From Actinoplanes sp. KI2 (lineage in GTDB: Bacteria; Actinomycetota; Actinomycetes; Mycobacteriales; Micromonosporaceae), in NCBI RefSeq assembly GCF_025630775.1, contig NZ_JAOSZE010000010.1, positions 1-64,000 on the forward strand: 64,000 bases of DNA. Direction: 5' to 3'. Positions within the stretch are counted from its first letter, which is position 1. Each line of letters opens with the position of its first letter. The notes below the pieces were generated by a model. The model worked only from the letters and a program-made list of their open reading frames with translations. It searched no databases and was not told where the DNA came from. A program made the translations under genes and the position numbers. Positions 1-8,545 of the stretch are shown here, in pieces.

Positions 1-536
1 TCGGGCACATCGGCGGACTGCTGATCCCGGAGTCGTGGACCGACGCGGTCGGCATCAGCGAGACCGCCTACCACGCCGTCGCGGTCACCCTCGGCACCGT
101 TGCCGGCTTCTGCACGCTGGCCGGCGCGGCGATCCTCATCTACCGGCGGCGCACGGTCGGCCCGGTCTTCTCCGCCACCACCCGCAACGACAAGATCATG
201 TACGTGTTGCTGATCGGCACCATCGTGCTCGGCCTCGGCACGACCGTGCTCGGCAACCTGACCGGGCACCCGCACGACTACCGGCAGACCGTCTCGCCGT
301 GGTTCCGGTCGATCTTCTACCTGCATCCGGAGAAGGACCTGATCCTGGCCGCGCCGATCGGGTTCCAGCTGCACGTCCTCGCGGCGTGGGTGCTGTTCGC
401 GTTCTGGCCGTTCAGCCGGCTCGTGCACGTGTTCTCGGCGCCGATCGGCTACCTGACCCGGCCGTACATCGTCTACCGCAGCCGCGACGACCGGCTCGGC
501 GCGCGGTCGCCCCGCCGAGGCTGGGAACGAGTGTAA
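1..536 (+). CDS. narI: Respiratory nitrate reductase gamma subunit, 3' part
   Basis: The 5' end lies outside the window; the reading frame is open from base 3. About 177 residues remain, with hydrophobic stretches and the conserved end of NarI (SPWFRSIFYLHPEKDL, then a segment around WVLFAFWPFSRLVHVFSAP). NarI is the diheme cytochrome b membrane subunit that passes electrons from menaquinol to the NarGH nitrate reductase at the inner face of the membrane. The rest of a nar operon should lie to the left. The call rests on family-like sequence through the C-terminal half. Confidence 0.9.
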   Translation, partial: GHIGGLLIPESWTDAVGISETAYHAVAVTLGTVAGFCTLAGAAILIYRRRTVGPVFSATTRNDKIMYVLLIGTIVLGLGTTVLGNLTGHPHDYRQTVSPWFRSIFYLHPEKDLILAAPIGFQLHVLAAWVLFAFWPFSRLVHVFSAPIGYLTRPYIVYRSRDDRLGARSPRRGWERV

Positions 537-605
537 TTTTCGAAAAATCCGGACATAGCGGCCGTACGTCGATTAACTGGTCCTCATCGCGTACGGAGGT
601 GGGCC

Positions 606-989
606 GTGTCGACGAGCAACCCGCTCGCGGAGATCATCGGTGGTGGGACCGCGCCGGTCCCGCGCCCGGCCGAGCCACCGCTCACCGGGAGCATGCCGGC
701 GATCCTGACCGCGGCCCAGCGGGAGGCCGGCCCGCCGCTGCGGATCCGCCGGCACCTCTCCGACGAGGGGCAGCCGTTCTGGCGCTGGGACTGCGAGACC
801 TGCGGCGAGTACGGCGGCGGCCGGCATCACCCGGACGCGGTGTCCCGGGCGACGCGCCACTGCGCCGAGCACCCGGAACACCGTTCCTCGCTGCTGCCGC
901 CGGCCGGTTGCCGCCAGCGCGACGTCTACCTGCCGCTGCACCCGATGCTGTTCGCGGTGGACGACGACCCACCGCCCCCGCCGAGGTAG
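606..989 (+). CDS. Small hypothetical protein with a Cys/His cluster
   Basis: This 127-residue protein has no family I recognise. Residues about 60-90 carry a CETC motif, then HH, C and H, which could bind a metal; the C-terminus ends in a run of prolines. The start is GTG at 606, set by a GGAGGT ribosome site directly upstream at 595-600. It lies 69 bases after narI in the same direction and ends 4 bases before the convergent malQ, so it could be the last gene of the nar transcript. Function unknown. Confidence 0.6.
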   Translation: MSTSNPLAEIIGGGTAPVPRPAEPPLTGSMPAILTAAQREAGPPLRIRRHLSDEGQPFWRWDCETCGEYGGGRHHPDAVSRATRHCAEHPEHRSSLLPPAGCRQRDVYLPLHPMLFAVDDDPPPPPR

Positions 990-993
990 CCGG

Positions 994-2928
994 TCAAGGC
1001 CGAGCCCGGGTACTCAGGATCTCGGCGATCCGCGCGATCCGGGGGTCGCCGGCGATCTGTTCCAGGCTGCGACTCAGTCGCATCCGCCAGTTCGGGTACT
1101 CGTCGACCGTGCCCGGCAGGTTCGGCTGGTTCAGCTCGCCCAGCACGTCGTAGAGCGACGCGGTGACGAACCGGCACGGCGTGCGGGCCAGGAACTCGTG
1201 CATCGCCACCACGACCTCGTCGTCGGTGCTCGCGGCGGTGATCAGGCCCTCGGCCCGCAGCGCCGCCTTGAGCTGCGCCCGGTCCTGGTCGGCGGCCTTT
1301 CGCTCGTCCTGCACCGAGCCGGCCAGCTGGCCCAGCTCGGCGCGCACCCGGACCTGCTCGCCGGTGAGGAAGCCGGCCGCGGTGGGCAGGTCATGAGTGG
1401 AGATCGAGGCCAGCGCGTTTCGCGGGTACTTCCCGGGCGGCAGGTAGCGGTGTTCCGGGTCGTCGTAGTCCCGGGTGAACCAGAGCACCGCCGAGCCCAG
1501 CATGTTCATCCGCTCGAGACCCTCGGTGACCTCGGGCAGCACCGTGCCGAGGTCCTCGCCGATCACCACGGCGCCGGCCCGGCTCGCCTCCAGCGCCAGG
1601 ATGCCGAGCATCGCCTCCGGGTCGTAGTGCACGTAGGTGCCACCGGCCGCGCCCATCCCCGGCGGCACCCACCACAGCCGCCACAGGCCGGCCACGTGGT
1701 CGACCCGCAGGCCGCCGGCGCTCGCGAAGATTCGTCGCAGCATGTCGCGGTAGGCCGCGTACCCGGTCTCGACGAGCCGGTCCGGCCGCCAGGCCGCCGC
1801 GCCCCAGTCCTGCCCGAACTGGTTGAACGCGTCCGGCGGGGCGCCGATGTGCACGCCCTCGGCCAGCACGTCCTGCAGCAGCCAGCCGTCCGCGCCGCTC
1901 GGGTCCGTGCCGACGGCGAGGTCGAGCACGATACCGACCGGCATGCCGCGGGCGGCCTCGTTGGTGGCGTCCAGCTGCTCCTTGACGAGCCGCTGGAGCC
2001 AGGCGTGGAAGGCGATCCGGTCGCTGCGGAACGCCCGGACGGCGGGGGTGTCGGGGCGGCGGAACTCGGGCGGCCACTGCTGCCAGTTCGCGCCGTACAG
2101 CTCGGCGAGCGCGCAGAACCGGGCGAAGTCGAGCAGGCCCGGGTCGGCGGTCAGGTCGATCTCGCCGGCCAGCGGCCAGAGCATCTCCAGCGCGGCCCGC
2201 TTGGCCTGCCAGACCGCGCTGTAGTCGATCAGCTCGGACGCGGCCGGCTTCAGCGCGTCCACCTTGGCGCGCAACGCGGGATCGGCCCGGCGGTACTCCG
2301 CGGTGTCCGAGACCCGCAGGTAGAGCGGGTTCGCGAAGCGCCGGCTGGACGGGGCGTACGGCGAGGGCGGCACCGGCAGGGTCGGCGTGATCGCGTGCAG
2401 CGGGTTGAGCAGCACGAGGCCGGGGCGCCCGGCCTGACCGACGAAGGTGCGCAGGTCGCCGAGGTCCCCCATGCCCCAGGACTCGGCCGAGTGCAGGGCG
2501 TAGAGCTGGAGCATCCAGCCCCAGGTCTCGGGCGGGGCCGGCAGCTCGGCCGGCACCACGACCAGGGTGACCTCCTGGCCGCCGGCCGCCAGGCGGTGCC
2601 AGCCGAGCGGAAGGTCGGCCGGAACTTCCGACAGATCCGAAATGCCGGACCCGTCCTCGAGGGTGATGGTGCCGGCGGCGGGCAATGTCCGAGTTGTGCC
2701 GGCGCGTACCACGATCGTGCCGGGCAATCGCCCACGGTCGTCCCGCGCCCGCACCGCGGCCAGCGAGGACGCGATCGCCGCGGGCGAGGAGGCGTCGACC
2801 CCCAGCAATCCGAGCACCCCGACGACCGACTCCGCCGCGACGTCCTTCCGCAGGCGATGCCAGTCCTCGTACCAGGTGGCCACCCCGTGGGCCTCGGCCA
2901 ATGCCACCAGATCGGCGTCCATCCGCAC
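994..2928 (-). CDS. malQ: 4-alpha-glucanotransferase (amylomaltase)
   Basis: A GH77 enzyme of 644 residues, the usual size for actinobacterial MalQ. It moves alpha-1,4-glucan chains between malto-oligosaccharides in cytoplasmic maltodextrin and glycogen metabolism. Catalytic landmarks are visible: GLRVDHVAGLWRLWW (nucleophile Asp), VIGEDLGTV (acid/base Glu) and STHDLPT (third acidic residue). The N-terminal about 150 residues form the extra domain common in actinobacterial members. It is transcribed alone, divergently from the small secreted protein at 3022. Confidence 0.95.
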   Translation of the reverse strand: MRMDADLVALAEAHGVATWYEDWHRLRKDVAAESVVGVLGLLGVDASSPAAIASSLAAVRARDDRGRLPGTIVVRAGTTRTLPAAGTITLEDGSGISDLSEVPADLPLGWHRLAAGGQEVTLVVVPAELPAPPETWGWMLQLYALHSAESWGMGDLGDLRTFVGQAGRPGLVLLNPLHAITPTLPVPPSPYAPSSRRFANPLYLRVSDTAEYRRADPALRAKVDALKPAASELIDYSAVWQAKRAALEMLWPLAGEIDLTADPGLLDFARFCALAELYGANWQQWPPEFRRPDTPAVRAFRSDRIAFHAWLQRLVKEQLDATNEAARGMPVGIVLDLAVGTDPSGADGWLLQDVLAEGVHIGAPPDAFNQFGQDWGAAAWRPDRLVETGYAAYRDMLRRIFASAGGLRVDHVAGLWRLWWVPPGMGAAGGTYVHYDPEAMLGILALEASRAGAVVIGEDLGTVLPEVTEGLERMNMLGSAVLWFTRDYDDPEHRYLPPGKYPRNALASISTHDLPTAAGFLTGEQVRVRAELGQLAGSVQDERKAADQDRAQLKAALRAEGLITAASTDDEVVVAMHEFLARTPCRFVTASLYDVLGELNQPNLPGTVDEYPNWRMRLSRSLEQIAGDPRIARIAEILSTRARP

Positions 2929-3021
2929 CCCTTCCGCATCGTCCTACCGCTTTTACATACCCTGCCTGATTCGATGGCTTCCTGGCTTCCTCGCTTGCGC
3001 GAGTGGGCCACGATGGAATGC

Positions 3022-3276
3022 ATGTCTGCAGTGGCGAAGTGGTGGTCGCGGGCGGCCGCGGCGGTGACCGGCGTGGCACTTACGCTGGTCGTCCCGGTGC
3101 ACGCCTGGGCCGCCGGCAACGGCGTGGCCGACGCGGCGGTGGAAGCGGCGAGATACCGCAGGCGCGGCGGGTTCGGCTTCCTCGGCTTCCTCGGCTTCCT
3201 GTGCTGCCTGGCGGTCGTCGGGGGGATCGTGCTGATCATCGTGTTGATCACCCGCGGGCGGCGGCGGAGGTCGTAA
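3022..3276 (+). CDS. Small exported or membrane protein, unknown function
   Basis: An 84-residue protein with an N-terminal hydrophobic segment resembling a signal peptide (about residues 11-30, ending HAWAAG) and a second transmembrane stretch near the C-terminus (about 55-77) followed by RGRRRRS. Between them is a glycine/phenylalanine stretch with GFL repeated. The second helix and the positive tail suggest a protein anchored with a short cytoplasmic tail. ATG at 3013 is an alternative start; 3022 has a purine-rich GGAA upstream. No family recognised. Confidence 0.5.
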   Translation: MSAVAKWWSRAAAAVTGVALTLVVPVHAWAAGNGVADAAVEAARYRRRGGFGFLGFLGFLCCLAVVGGIVLIIVLITRGRRRRS

Positions 3277-3340
3277 CCCACCGGCCCGGGTGATATCCGC
3301 GGATTCCCAGCGGCCTTCGAGAGTGCCCACCTAGCGTGGA

Positions 3341-4576
3341 ATGATGCGGATCCGCGGGATCGCCCTCGCCGGCGGGATTGCCCTGGTGCTGTGCGTGCCG
3401 CTGGCCATCTCGGTCGCGGCGAGCGCGAGCCCCGAGCGGCTGATCTCCCGCGGCCACGGCGCGGTCGCCTCCTCCGAGCGGGGCGAGCGGACCGAGGCCG
3501 GTCAGGCGACCGACGCCGACCCGGCGACCCGCTGGGAGAGCGCCGCCGGGCCGGGCACCCAGTGGGTGCGGATCGACCTGGGCGCGGTACGTGACGTCGA
3601 CCGGGTGCTGCTGCGCTGGGGTGCGGAGTACGCGCAGACGTTCCGGGTGCAGACCTCGATCGACGGTGCGAACTGGACCGACCTGTACGCGACGCGGGCC
3701 GGCCGCGGCGGCACCGACGACCTGACGGGGCTCGGCGGCACCGGCCGGTACGTCCGGGTGCTGGCCACCCGGCGCGGCGCGAACAGCGGCGGATACGCGC
3801 TCTCCGACATCCGGGCGTACGGGCCGTCCGCGGCGCCGCTGGCCGCGATCTCCCCGGCGACCGGCTCGCTCGGCGCCGGGCTGACCGACCCGCAGAAGAA
3901 GGAGATCGCCCTCGAACTGATCTCCAGCGCCGAGAACTCGACGCTGGCCTGGCGGCACGAGTACGGCTACATCGAGGACATCGGCGACGGGCGGGGCTAC
4001 ACGGCGGGGCTGGTCGGGTTCGCCTCGGGCACGGGGGACATGCTCGCGGTGGTCCAGGAGTACACCCGCCGCAAACCGCACAACGTGCTCGCCAAGTACC
4101 TGCCGGCGCTGCGCGCGGTGAACGGCTCGGACTCGCACGCCGGCCTGGATCCCGTCTTCCCGGCCGCCTGGCGGGCGGCCGCCGGCGACCCGGTCTTCCA
4201 GAAGGTGCAGGAGGACGAGCGCGACGCGATGTACTTCACGCCCGCGGTGCACCTGGCCGAGGCGGACCACCTGCGCGCGCTCGGCCAGTTCGCCTACTTC
4301 GACGCGGCGGTGATGCACGGCGTCGACGGTCTGCAGGGCATCCGGCAGCGCGCGCTGGCCCGGGCCCCGTCGCCGGCCCAGGGCGGCGACGAGATCGCCT
4401 ACCTGAACGCGTTCCTCGACGCCCGGGTCACCCAGATGCGCGCGGAAGAGGCGCACAGCGACACCACCCGGGTGGATACCGCCCAGCGCCTCTTCCTGCG
4501 TCGTAGCAATCTGGACCTGGCCTGGCCGTTGACCTGGGAGGTCTACGGCGACAGCTACCGGATCGGGGTCCGCTAG
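3341..4576 (+). CDS. csn: Secreted GH46 chitosanase with N-terminal discoidin (F5/8C) domain
   Basis: This 411-residue protein hydrolyses chitosan outside the cell. It has a signal peptide (about 1-30), a discoidin/CBM32-like domain (about 35-160, with ATRWES and a VRVLATR-type end), and a GH46 catalytic domain from about 178. Alignment by eye to the Streptomyces N174 enzyme puts the catalytic pair at Glu198 (SSAENS) and Asp216 (IGDGRGYT), both present. The added carbohydrate-binding domain is not found in the simplest members. It converges on the GH16 gene with a 4-base overlap of the 3' ends. No DasR-type operator was recognised upstream. Confidence 0.93.
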   Translation: MMRIRGIALAGGIALVLCVPLAISVAASASPERLISRGHGAVASSERGERTEAGQATDADPATRWESAAGPGTQWVRIDLGAVRDVDRVLLRWGAEYAQTFRVQTSIDGANWTDLYATRAGRGGTDDLTGLGGTGRYVRVLATRRGANSGGYALSDIRAYGPSAAPLAAISPATGSLGAGLTDPQKKEIALELISSAENSTLAWRHEYGYIEDIGDGRGYTAGLVGFASGTGDMLAVVQEYTRRKPHNVLAKYLPALRAVNGSDSHAGLDPVFPAAWRAAAGDPVFQKVQEDERDAMYFTPAVHLAEADHLRALGQFAYFDAAVMHGVDGLQGIRQRALARAPSPAQGGDEIAYLNAFLDARVTQMRAEEAHSDTTRVDTAQRLFLRRSNLDLAWPLTWEVYGDSYRIGVR

Positions 4577-5799
4577 GCCCTGGTCCACTTCTGGTTGGAC
4601 GTGCCGCCACAGTCCCACAACTGGAGGGCGGCGCCGTTCGCGCTGTTCCAGTCCTTGACGTCCACGCATCGGTTGGCCGAGACGTTGACCAGGTCGCCGG
4701 CCGCCGACAGGGTGAACCGTTGCACCGGGTTGCCGTTGCAGGTGACCAGCTGGATCGGCGTGCCGTTGGCCAGCGCGCCACCGGCCGGATCCATGCACTT
4801 GCCCATCGCCCGCAGCGTGCCGTCCGAGTTGGACGTCCACTGCTGCGCCGGGGTGCCGTTGCAGTCGTACATCTGCAGCCGGGCGCCGTCGACCGGGTTG
4901 GCGCCGGGAATGTCGATGCAGCGGCCGCTGAAGTTGCTCTTCAGGGCCGAGCCGGAGCCGCCGCCGTCGCTGTTCCACGCCGAGACGCGGACGTAGTCGA
5001 CCAGCATGGTCTGCGGGAACGACGTGCTCGCGTCCGGGTTGCCCGGCCAGGAGCCGCCGACGGCCACGTTCAGGATCATGAAGAACGGGTGGTCGTACAC
5101 CCAGGTGTTGCCGTTGATCTGAGCCGGGGTGGCGCGGAAGTACTCGCTGCCGTCCAGGTACCAGACGATCAGATTCGGGGACCAATCCACCGCGTACGTG
5201 TGGAAGCCGTCGCCCAGCGGCGAGCCGATCGTGCGGCTGCCGCCGACCCCGTTCGCGCCCGAGTAGCCGGGACCGTGGATCGTCCCGTACACCGTGTTGG
5301 GGGTCTTCCCGATGTTCTCCATGATGTCGATCTCGCCGGTGGTGGGCCAGTTGTTGCCGCCGAGCATCCAGAAGGCCGGCCAGAGGCCCTGGCCCTTGGG
5401 GATCTTGATGCTGGCCTCGAACCGGCCGTAGGTCTGCGAGAACTTGTCCGCGGTGAGGATCCGGCCGGAGGTGTACGTGCAGCTGCCGTACCAGCAGCCG
5501 TAGCCGGCCGGGTTCTCCTTGCGGGCGGTGATCGCCAGGTGGCCCTGGCCGTCCTGGTACACGTTGCTGGTCGAGTTCGTGTAGTACTCGAGCTCGCTGT
5601 TGCCCCAGCCGCTGCCGCCGATGTCGAACTTCCACTTCGACGAGTCGACCGGGCTGCCGGCCGAGCCGTTGAACTCGTCGGACCAGGTCACCGCGCCGAC
5701 CGCGGCCTCGGCCGTGTCGTTGCGGGCGCCGGCCCAGAGGCCGGCCGTGAGGGTCGTCGCGACCACGGCCGCGGCGAGCAGGATTCTTGTCGTACGCAT
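4573..5799 (-). CDS. Secreted GH16 beta-glucanase with ricin-type lectin domain
   Basis: A 408-residue extracellular enzyme likely acting on beta-1,3-glucan (laminarin-like or fungal wall glucan). It has a signal peptide (about 1-33) and a GH16 domain (about 36-270) with an intact GEIDIMENIG active site: Glu156, Asp158 and Glu161. A short Gly/Ser linker leads to a C-terminal ricin B/CBM13 domain (about 285-408) with QQW, VQRF and QKW repeats. Its promoter region holds a 9-base inverted repeat (5832-5857). The substrate is inferred from family; other GH16 activities are possible. Confidence 0.92.
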   Translation of the reverse strand: MRTTRILLAAAVVATTLTAGLWAGARNDTAEAAVGAVTWSDEFNGSAGSPVDSSKWKFDIGGSGWGNSELEYYTNSTSNVYQDGQGHLAITARKENPAGYGCWYGSCTYTSGRILTADKFSQTYGRFEASIKIPKGQGLWPAFWMLGGNNWPTTGEIDIMENIGKTPNTVYGTIHGPGYSGANGVGGSRTIGSPLGDGFHTYAVDWSPNLIVWYLDGSEYFRATPAQINGNTWVYDHPFFMILNVAVGGSWPGNPDASTSFPQTMLVDYVRVSAWNSDGGGSGSALKSNFSGRCIDIPGANPVDGARLQMYDCNGTPAQQWTSNSDGTLRAMGKCMDPAGGALANGTPIQLVTCNGNPVQRFTLSAAGDLVNVSANRCVDVKDWNSANGAALQLWDCGGTSNQKWTRA

Positions 5800-5831
5800 G
5801 GGGATCCTCCGGGGAAGAGGTGCGTTATCGG

Positions 5832-5857
5832 CAACAGTCTTAATAAATAGACCGTTG
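5832..5857. promoter_or_regulatory. Inverted repeat in the GH16 promoter, possible operator
   Basis: The arms CAACAGTCT and AGACCGTTG pair at 8 of 9 positions around an AT-only 8-base spacer (taataaat). It lies 33-58 bases upstream of the GH16 start at 5799, where a repressor could block transcription. The size and symmetry suit a LacI- or TetR-type dimer, but no cognate regulator lies nearby. Confidence 0.4.
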
Positions 5858-5890
5858 TCGTCAACATCGTCCCCGGAATTCGACCCCTTG

Positions 5891-6874
5891 TTACACCTTG
5901 GCGAACAGCTCGGGCAGCTTGGTGGGCTCCCAGCCGGGCAGTGAGGTGTGCGCCTCGAGCACCCGGTAGGTCGCGCCCGCGAAGGTCACGAGATCGCCCG
6001 CCTGGTAGGCCACGAAGGGCGCCCAGGCCGCAATGGTGGCCGTGGCCGACGGCGTGGCCGACGGTGACGGCGACTCCGGCGGCGAGGTCGGCTCCGGCGA
6101 GGTCGACTCGGAGGGCGACGGTGACGGCGACTCGGGCGGCGAGGCGGAATCGGACGGCTCCGGCGAGGCCGAATCGGACGGCTCCGACGGCGAGGCGGTC
6201 GGCGGACCCGTCGGGCTGGTGAACACCCGGACGAAGTCGACGACCATGTCCGTCGACGACCGGCCGTCCGTGGCCAGGTTCAGCACCAGGGTGAGCGGGC
6301 CGCCGGGCTGCGCCCGGAGCAGCCGCAGGCTCGGCTTGCCGTCGACCGACCAGACCACCGTCTCCGGCGACCAGTCGATCGCGTACGTGTGGAAATGGCG
6401 CCCCGACGTGGGGTCGATGCCGCCGTCGATGGTCTCGAGCGTGCCCTGCGGCACCCGCCCGGTCTCGTCGAGCACGGCGAACGCCCGCCAGACGCCGTTC
6501 TCCCGGCGCACCTTGATCCGCGCCTCGGCGTGCCCGAACGCGTCGGTGAACCGCTGCCTGCTGCGCAGCAGCCGGTCGACCTGGAGCTCGCCGTCGCTGA
6601 CCTGGGCGCCGCCGTCGACCGGCGCGCCGTTGTCGCCGAGCAGCGACCATTTCGACCGGTCGAGGCCGTTCTCGTTGAAGTCGTCCTGGAAGGCGCTGTG
6701 GCCGAACTGGGCCGCCGAGTCGTGGCCGTGCACGTCGGCCGAGGCGACATCGTCGCGCCCGGGAAGCCAGACGGCGACCGCCAGACCGCTGGCCGCCACC
6801 GCAGCCAGCGCCGCAGCTCGCGGACGGATCCACCATGCCGACGGCTTTTCGGTGCGATGACGCGCCACGTGCAC
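5891..6874 (-). CDS. GH16-fold secreted protein with degenerate active site and chitin-binding tail
   Basis: A 327-residue protein: a signal-anchor-like segment (about 17-36), a GH16-like beta-sandwich (about 60-222), a Ser/Pro/Glu-rich linker (about 224-275) and a C-terminal module of CBM5/12 type (WAPFVAYQAGDLVTFAGATY). The fold-specific HFHTYAIDWSPETVVWSVDG is kept. The catalytic E-I-D-I-M-E block of its neighbour is replaced by T-L-E-T-I-D (145-150): the nucleophile is Thr and the acid/base is Asp. It is therefore probably a glucan- or chitin-binding protein rather than an enzyme. GTG 6868 is an alternative start. Confidence 0.8.
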   Translation of the reverse strand: MHVARHRTEKPSAWWIRPRAAALAAVAASGLAVAVWLPGRDDVASADVHGHDSAAQFGHSAFQDDFNENGLDRSKWSLLGDNGAPVDGGAQVSDGELQVDRLLRSRQRFTDAFGHAEARIKVRRENGVWRAFAVLDETGRVPQGTLETIDGGIDPTSGRHFHTYAIDWSPETVVWSVDGKPSLRLLRAQPGGPLTLVLNLATDGRSSTDMVVDFVRVFTSPTGPPTASPSEPSDSASPEPSDSASPPESPSPSPSESTSPEPTSPPESPSPSATPSATATIAAWAPFVAYQAGDLVTFAGATYRVLEAHTSLPGWEPTKLPELFAKV

Positions 6875-6947
6875 CCCTACCCCTCAAATAACAGCAGGCA
6901 CGACTTTTTCGAGACCGCGTACGGGAGGCAAGATCGAGCGAAGAGTT

Positions 6948-7274
6948 TTAAGACTCGCTTAAGGAAACGCGGCTGGTGACCCGAACCGTGGTGCCGTCGA
7001 CCCCGGTGCTGAGCTGGAACGAGTCGGTCAGTTCCTGGGCGAGCCACAGCCCCCAGCCGCCGGGCTGATCGGCGGCCGGCCGCACCTGCGTGACCGGCCG
7101 CGGCTCGGCCAGCCCCGCACCCGAGTCGCTCACCTCGCAGACCAGGTCGAGGTCCTGCCGCCACAGCGCCACCCGGCCCAGGCCACCGCCGTGCCGCACC
7201 GCGTTGGTCAGCAACTCGTTGACCGCCAGCACGAAATCGTCGAGCCGCTCGCCGGTCAGTCCGGCCTCGCGCAC
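6948..7274 (-). CDS. RsbW-like ATP-binding anti-sigma/regulatory protein
   Basis: A stand-alone HATPase_c_2 domain. N-box VNELLTNAVRHGG and G-box-like DSGAGL and GGWGLWLAQ are visible; such proteins bind ATP and act as anti-sigma factors or partner-switch kinases. The first conventional start is GTG at 7274, which leaves out the normal first strand and helix of the domain. The frame stays open upstream and encodes family-like sequence (LLTESFDHSSITALRHA) up to an ATA codon at 7350-7352, so the true protein is probably about 26 residues longer or the start is damaged. It is divergent from the sensor kinase at 7433. Confidence 0.75.
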   Translation of the reverse strand: MREAGLTGERLDDFVLAVNELLTNAVRHGGGLGRVALWRQDLDLVCEVSDSGAGLAEPRPVTQVRPAADQPGGWGLWLAQELTDSFQLSTGVDGTTVRVTSRVSLSES

Positions 7275-7432
7275 CCGGGACGCGACGGCGTGCCGCAGCG
7301 CGGTGATCGAGCTGTGGTCGAACGACTCGGTGAGCAGAACCTCGGTTGTTATGCATCCGACGGTAGGCGACGTCTGATCTTCCCGCAGGCCGGGCGTCCG
7401 CCGCCGGGCCGGAGATGTGAAATGGTCGGCAC

Positions 7433-8545
7433 ATGCGCCAAGGGCGGGACACCGGGTTTCAGGCGCCGCTGTGGCGGGCGATCGCGGTCTATCGGATCGC
7501 CGCGTTGATCTACGCCACGATCCTGGTGATCCGCAACTGCACGCTCTACGCGCGGCCGATGGCGGCCTGGCCGGTGCTCGCGATCATGGCCGGGTGGACG
7601 GTGTTCACCACGTACGCGTACGCGAACCCCGCCCGCCGCCGGCCCTCGTTGTTCGTCGCCGACCTGCTGCTCACCGCGGCCGTGCTGGCGGCCAGCGTGC
7701 CGATCGTCGGCCGCGTCGCCCTCGGGGAGGGCAAGCCCACCCTCGCCGTCGCCTGGCACGTCGCCCCGGTGCTCGCCTGGGCGGTGGCCGGCGGCCGGCG
7801 GGGCGGTATCGCGGCCGCCGTGTTCATGGGCGCCACCGACCTGGTCGTCCGCGCGCACTACGACCAGGCCGCCTACACCGGCTCGGTGCTGATGCTGCTG
7901 GCCGCGATCGCGGTCGGCTACCTCGTGCGGCTCGCCGAGGACGCGCACGGGCGACTGCAACGGGCGGTCGAGCTGGAGGCGGCGACCCGGGAGCGGGAGC
8001 GGCTGGCCCGCGACATCCACGACTCGGTGCTGCAGGTGCTGGCGCTGGTGCAGCGGCGCGAGACCGGCGAGCTGGCCAAGCTCGCCGGGGAGACCGAGGC
8101 CGCGCTGCGCAACCTGGTCGCCCGGCACGCGGCCGAGACCGTCGACGACCGGTCCGAGGTCGACCTGATGACCCTGCTCGGCCCGTACGCCTCGGCCAGC
8201 GTGACCATCTCCGGTCCGGCGGCTCCGGTCCGGCTGCCCGGCCCGACCGCCCGCGAGCTCGCCGCCGCGGTCGTGGCGGCGCTCGACAATGTCGGCCAGC
8301 ACTGCCCATCCGGCACGAAGACGTTCCTATTAATAGAGGACGAGCCGAGCGCGGTCGTGGTGACCGTCCGGGACGACGGTCCCGGTATGGCTCCCGACCG
8401 GCTCGAGGAGGCCGCGGCGCAGGGCCGGCTCGGCGTGGCCCAGTCGATCCGCGGCCGCCTCGCCGACCTCGGCGGTACCGCCACGATCACCGCGACCCCC
8501 GGTGAAGGAACGGAAGTCGAGCTGCGGTTGTCTAGGCTGACCTGA
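7433..8545 (+). CDS. Membrane sensor histidine kinase, NarL-partner type
   Basis: A 370-residue kinase with four or five N-terminal transmembrane segments (about 18-168), a dimerisation segment with the phospho-acceptor His196 in RLARDIHDSVLQ (HisKA_3 type), and a C-terminal ATPase domain with DNVGQH and DDGPGM motifs. It resembles the actinobacterial MacS-like kinases with a DUF5931-type sensor region. It overlaps the response regulator by one base, so the pair is translationally coupled. The signal is unknown; the small extracytoplasmic loops suggest sensing within the membrane. Confidence 0.9.
   Translation: MRQGRDTGFQAPLWRAIAVYRIAALIYATILVIRNCTLYARPMAAWPVLAIMAGWTVFTTYAYANPARRRPSLFVADLLLTAAVLAASVPIVGRVALGEGKPTLAVAWHVAPVLAWAVAGGRRGGIAAAVFMGATDLVVRAHYDQAAYTGSVLMLLAAIAVGYLVRLAEDAHGRLQRAVELEAATRERERLARDIHDSVLQVLALVQRRETGELAKLAGETEAALRNLVARHAAETVDDRSEVDLMTLLGPYASASVTISGPAAPVRLPGPTARELAAAVVAALDNVGQHCPSGTKTFLLIEDEPSAVVVTVRDDGPGMAPDRLEEAAAQGRLGVAQSIRGRLADLGGTATITATPGEGTEVELRLSRLT

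Noticed and set aside
1198..3276. A long plus-strand frame opposite malQ
   Set aside because: It mirrors malQ codons in GC-rich DNA and is low in complexity; only its last 84 residues, after ATG 3022, look like a real protein.
3277..3340. DasR-type operator before the chitosanase
   Set aside because: No palindrome close to TGGTCTAGACCA was found.
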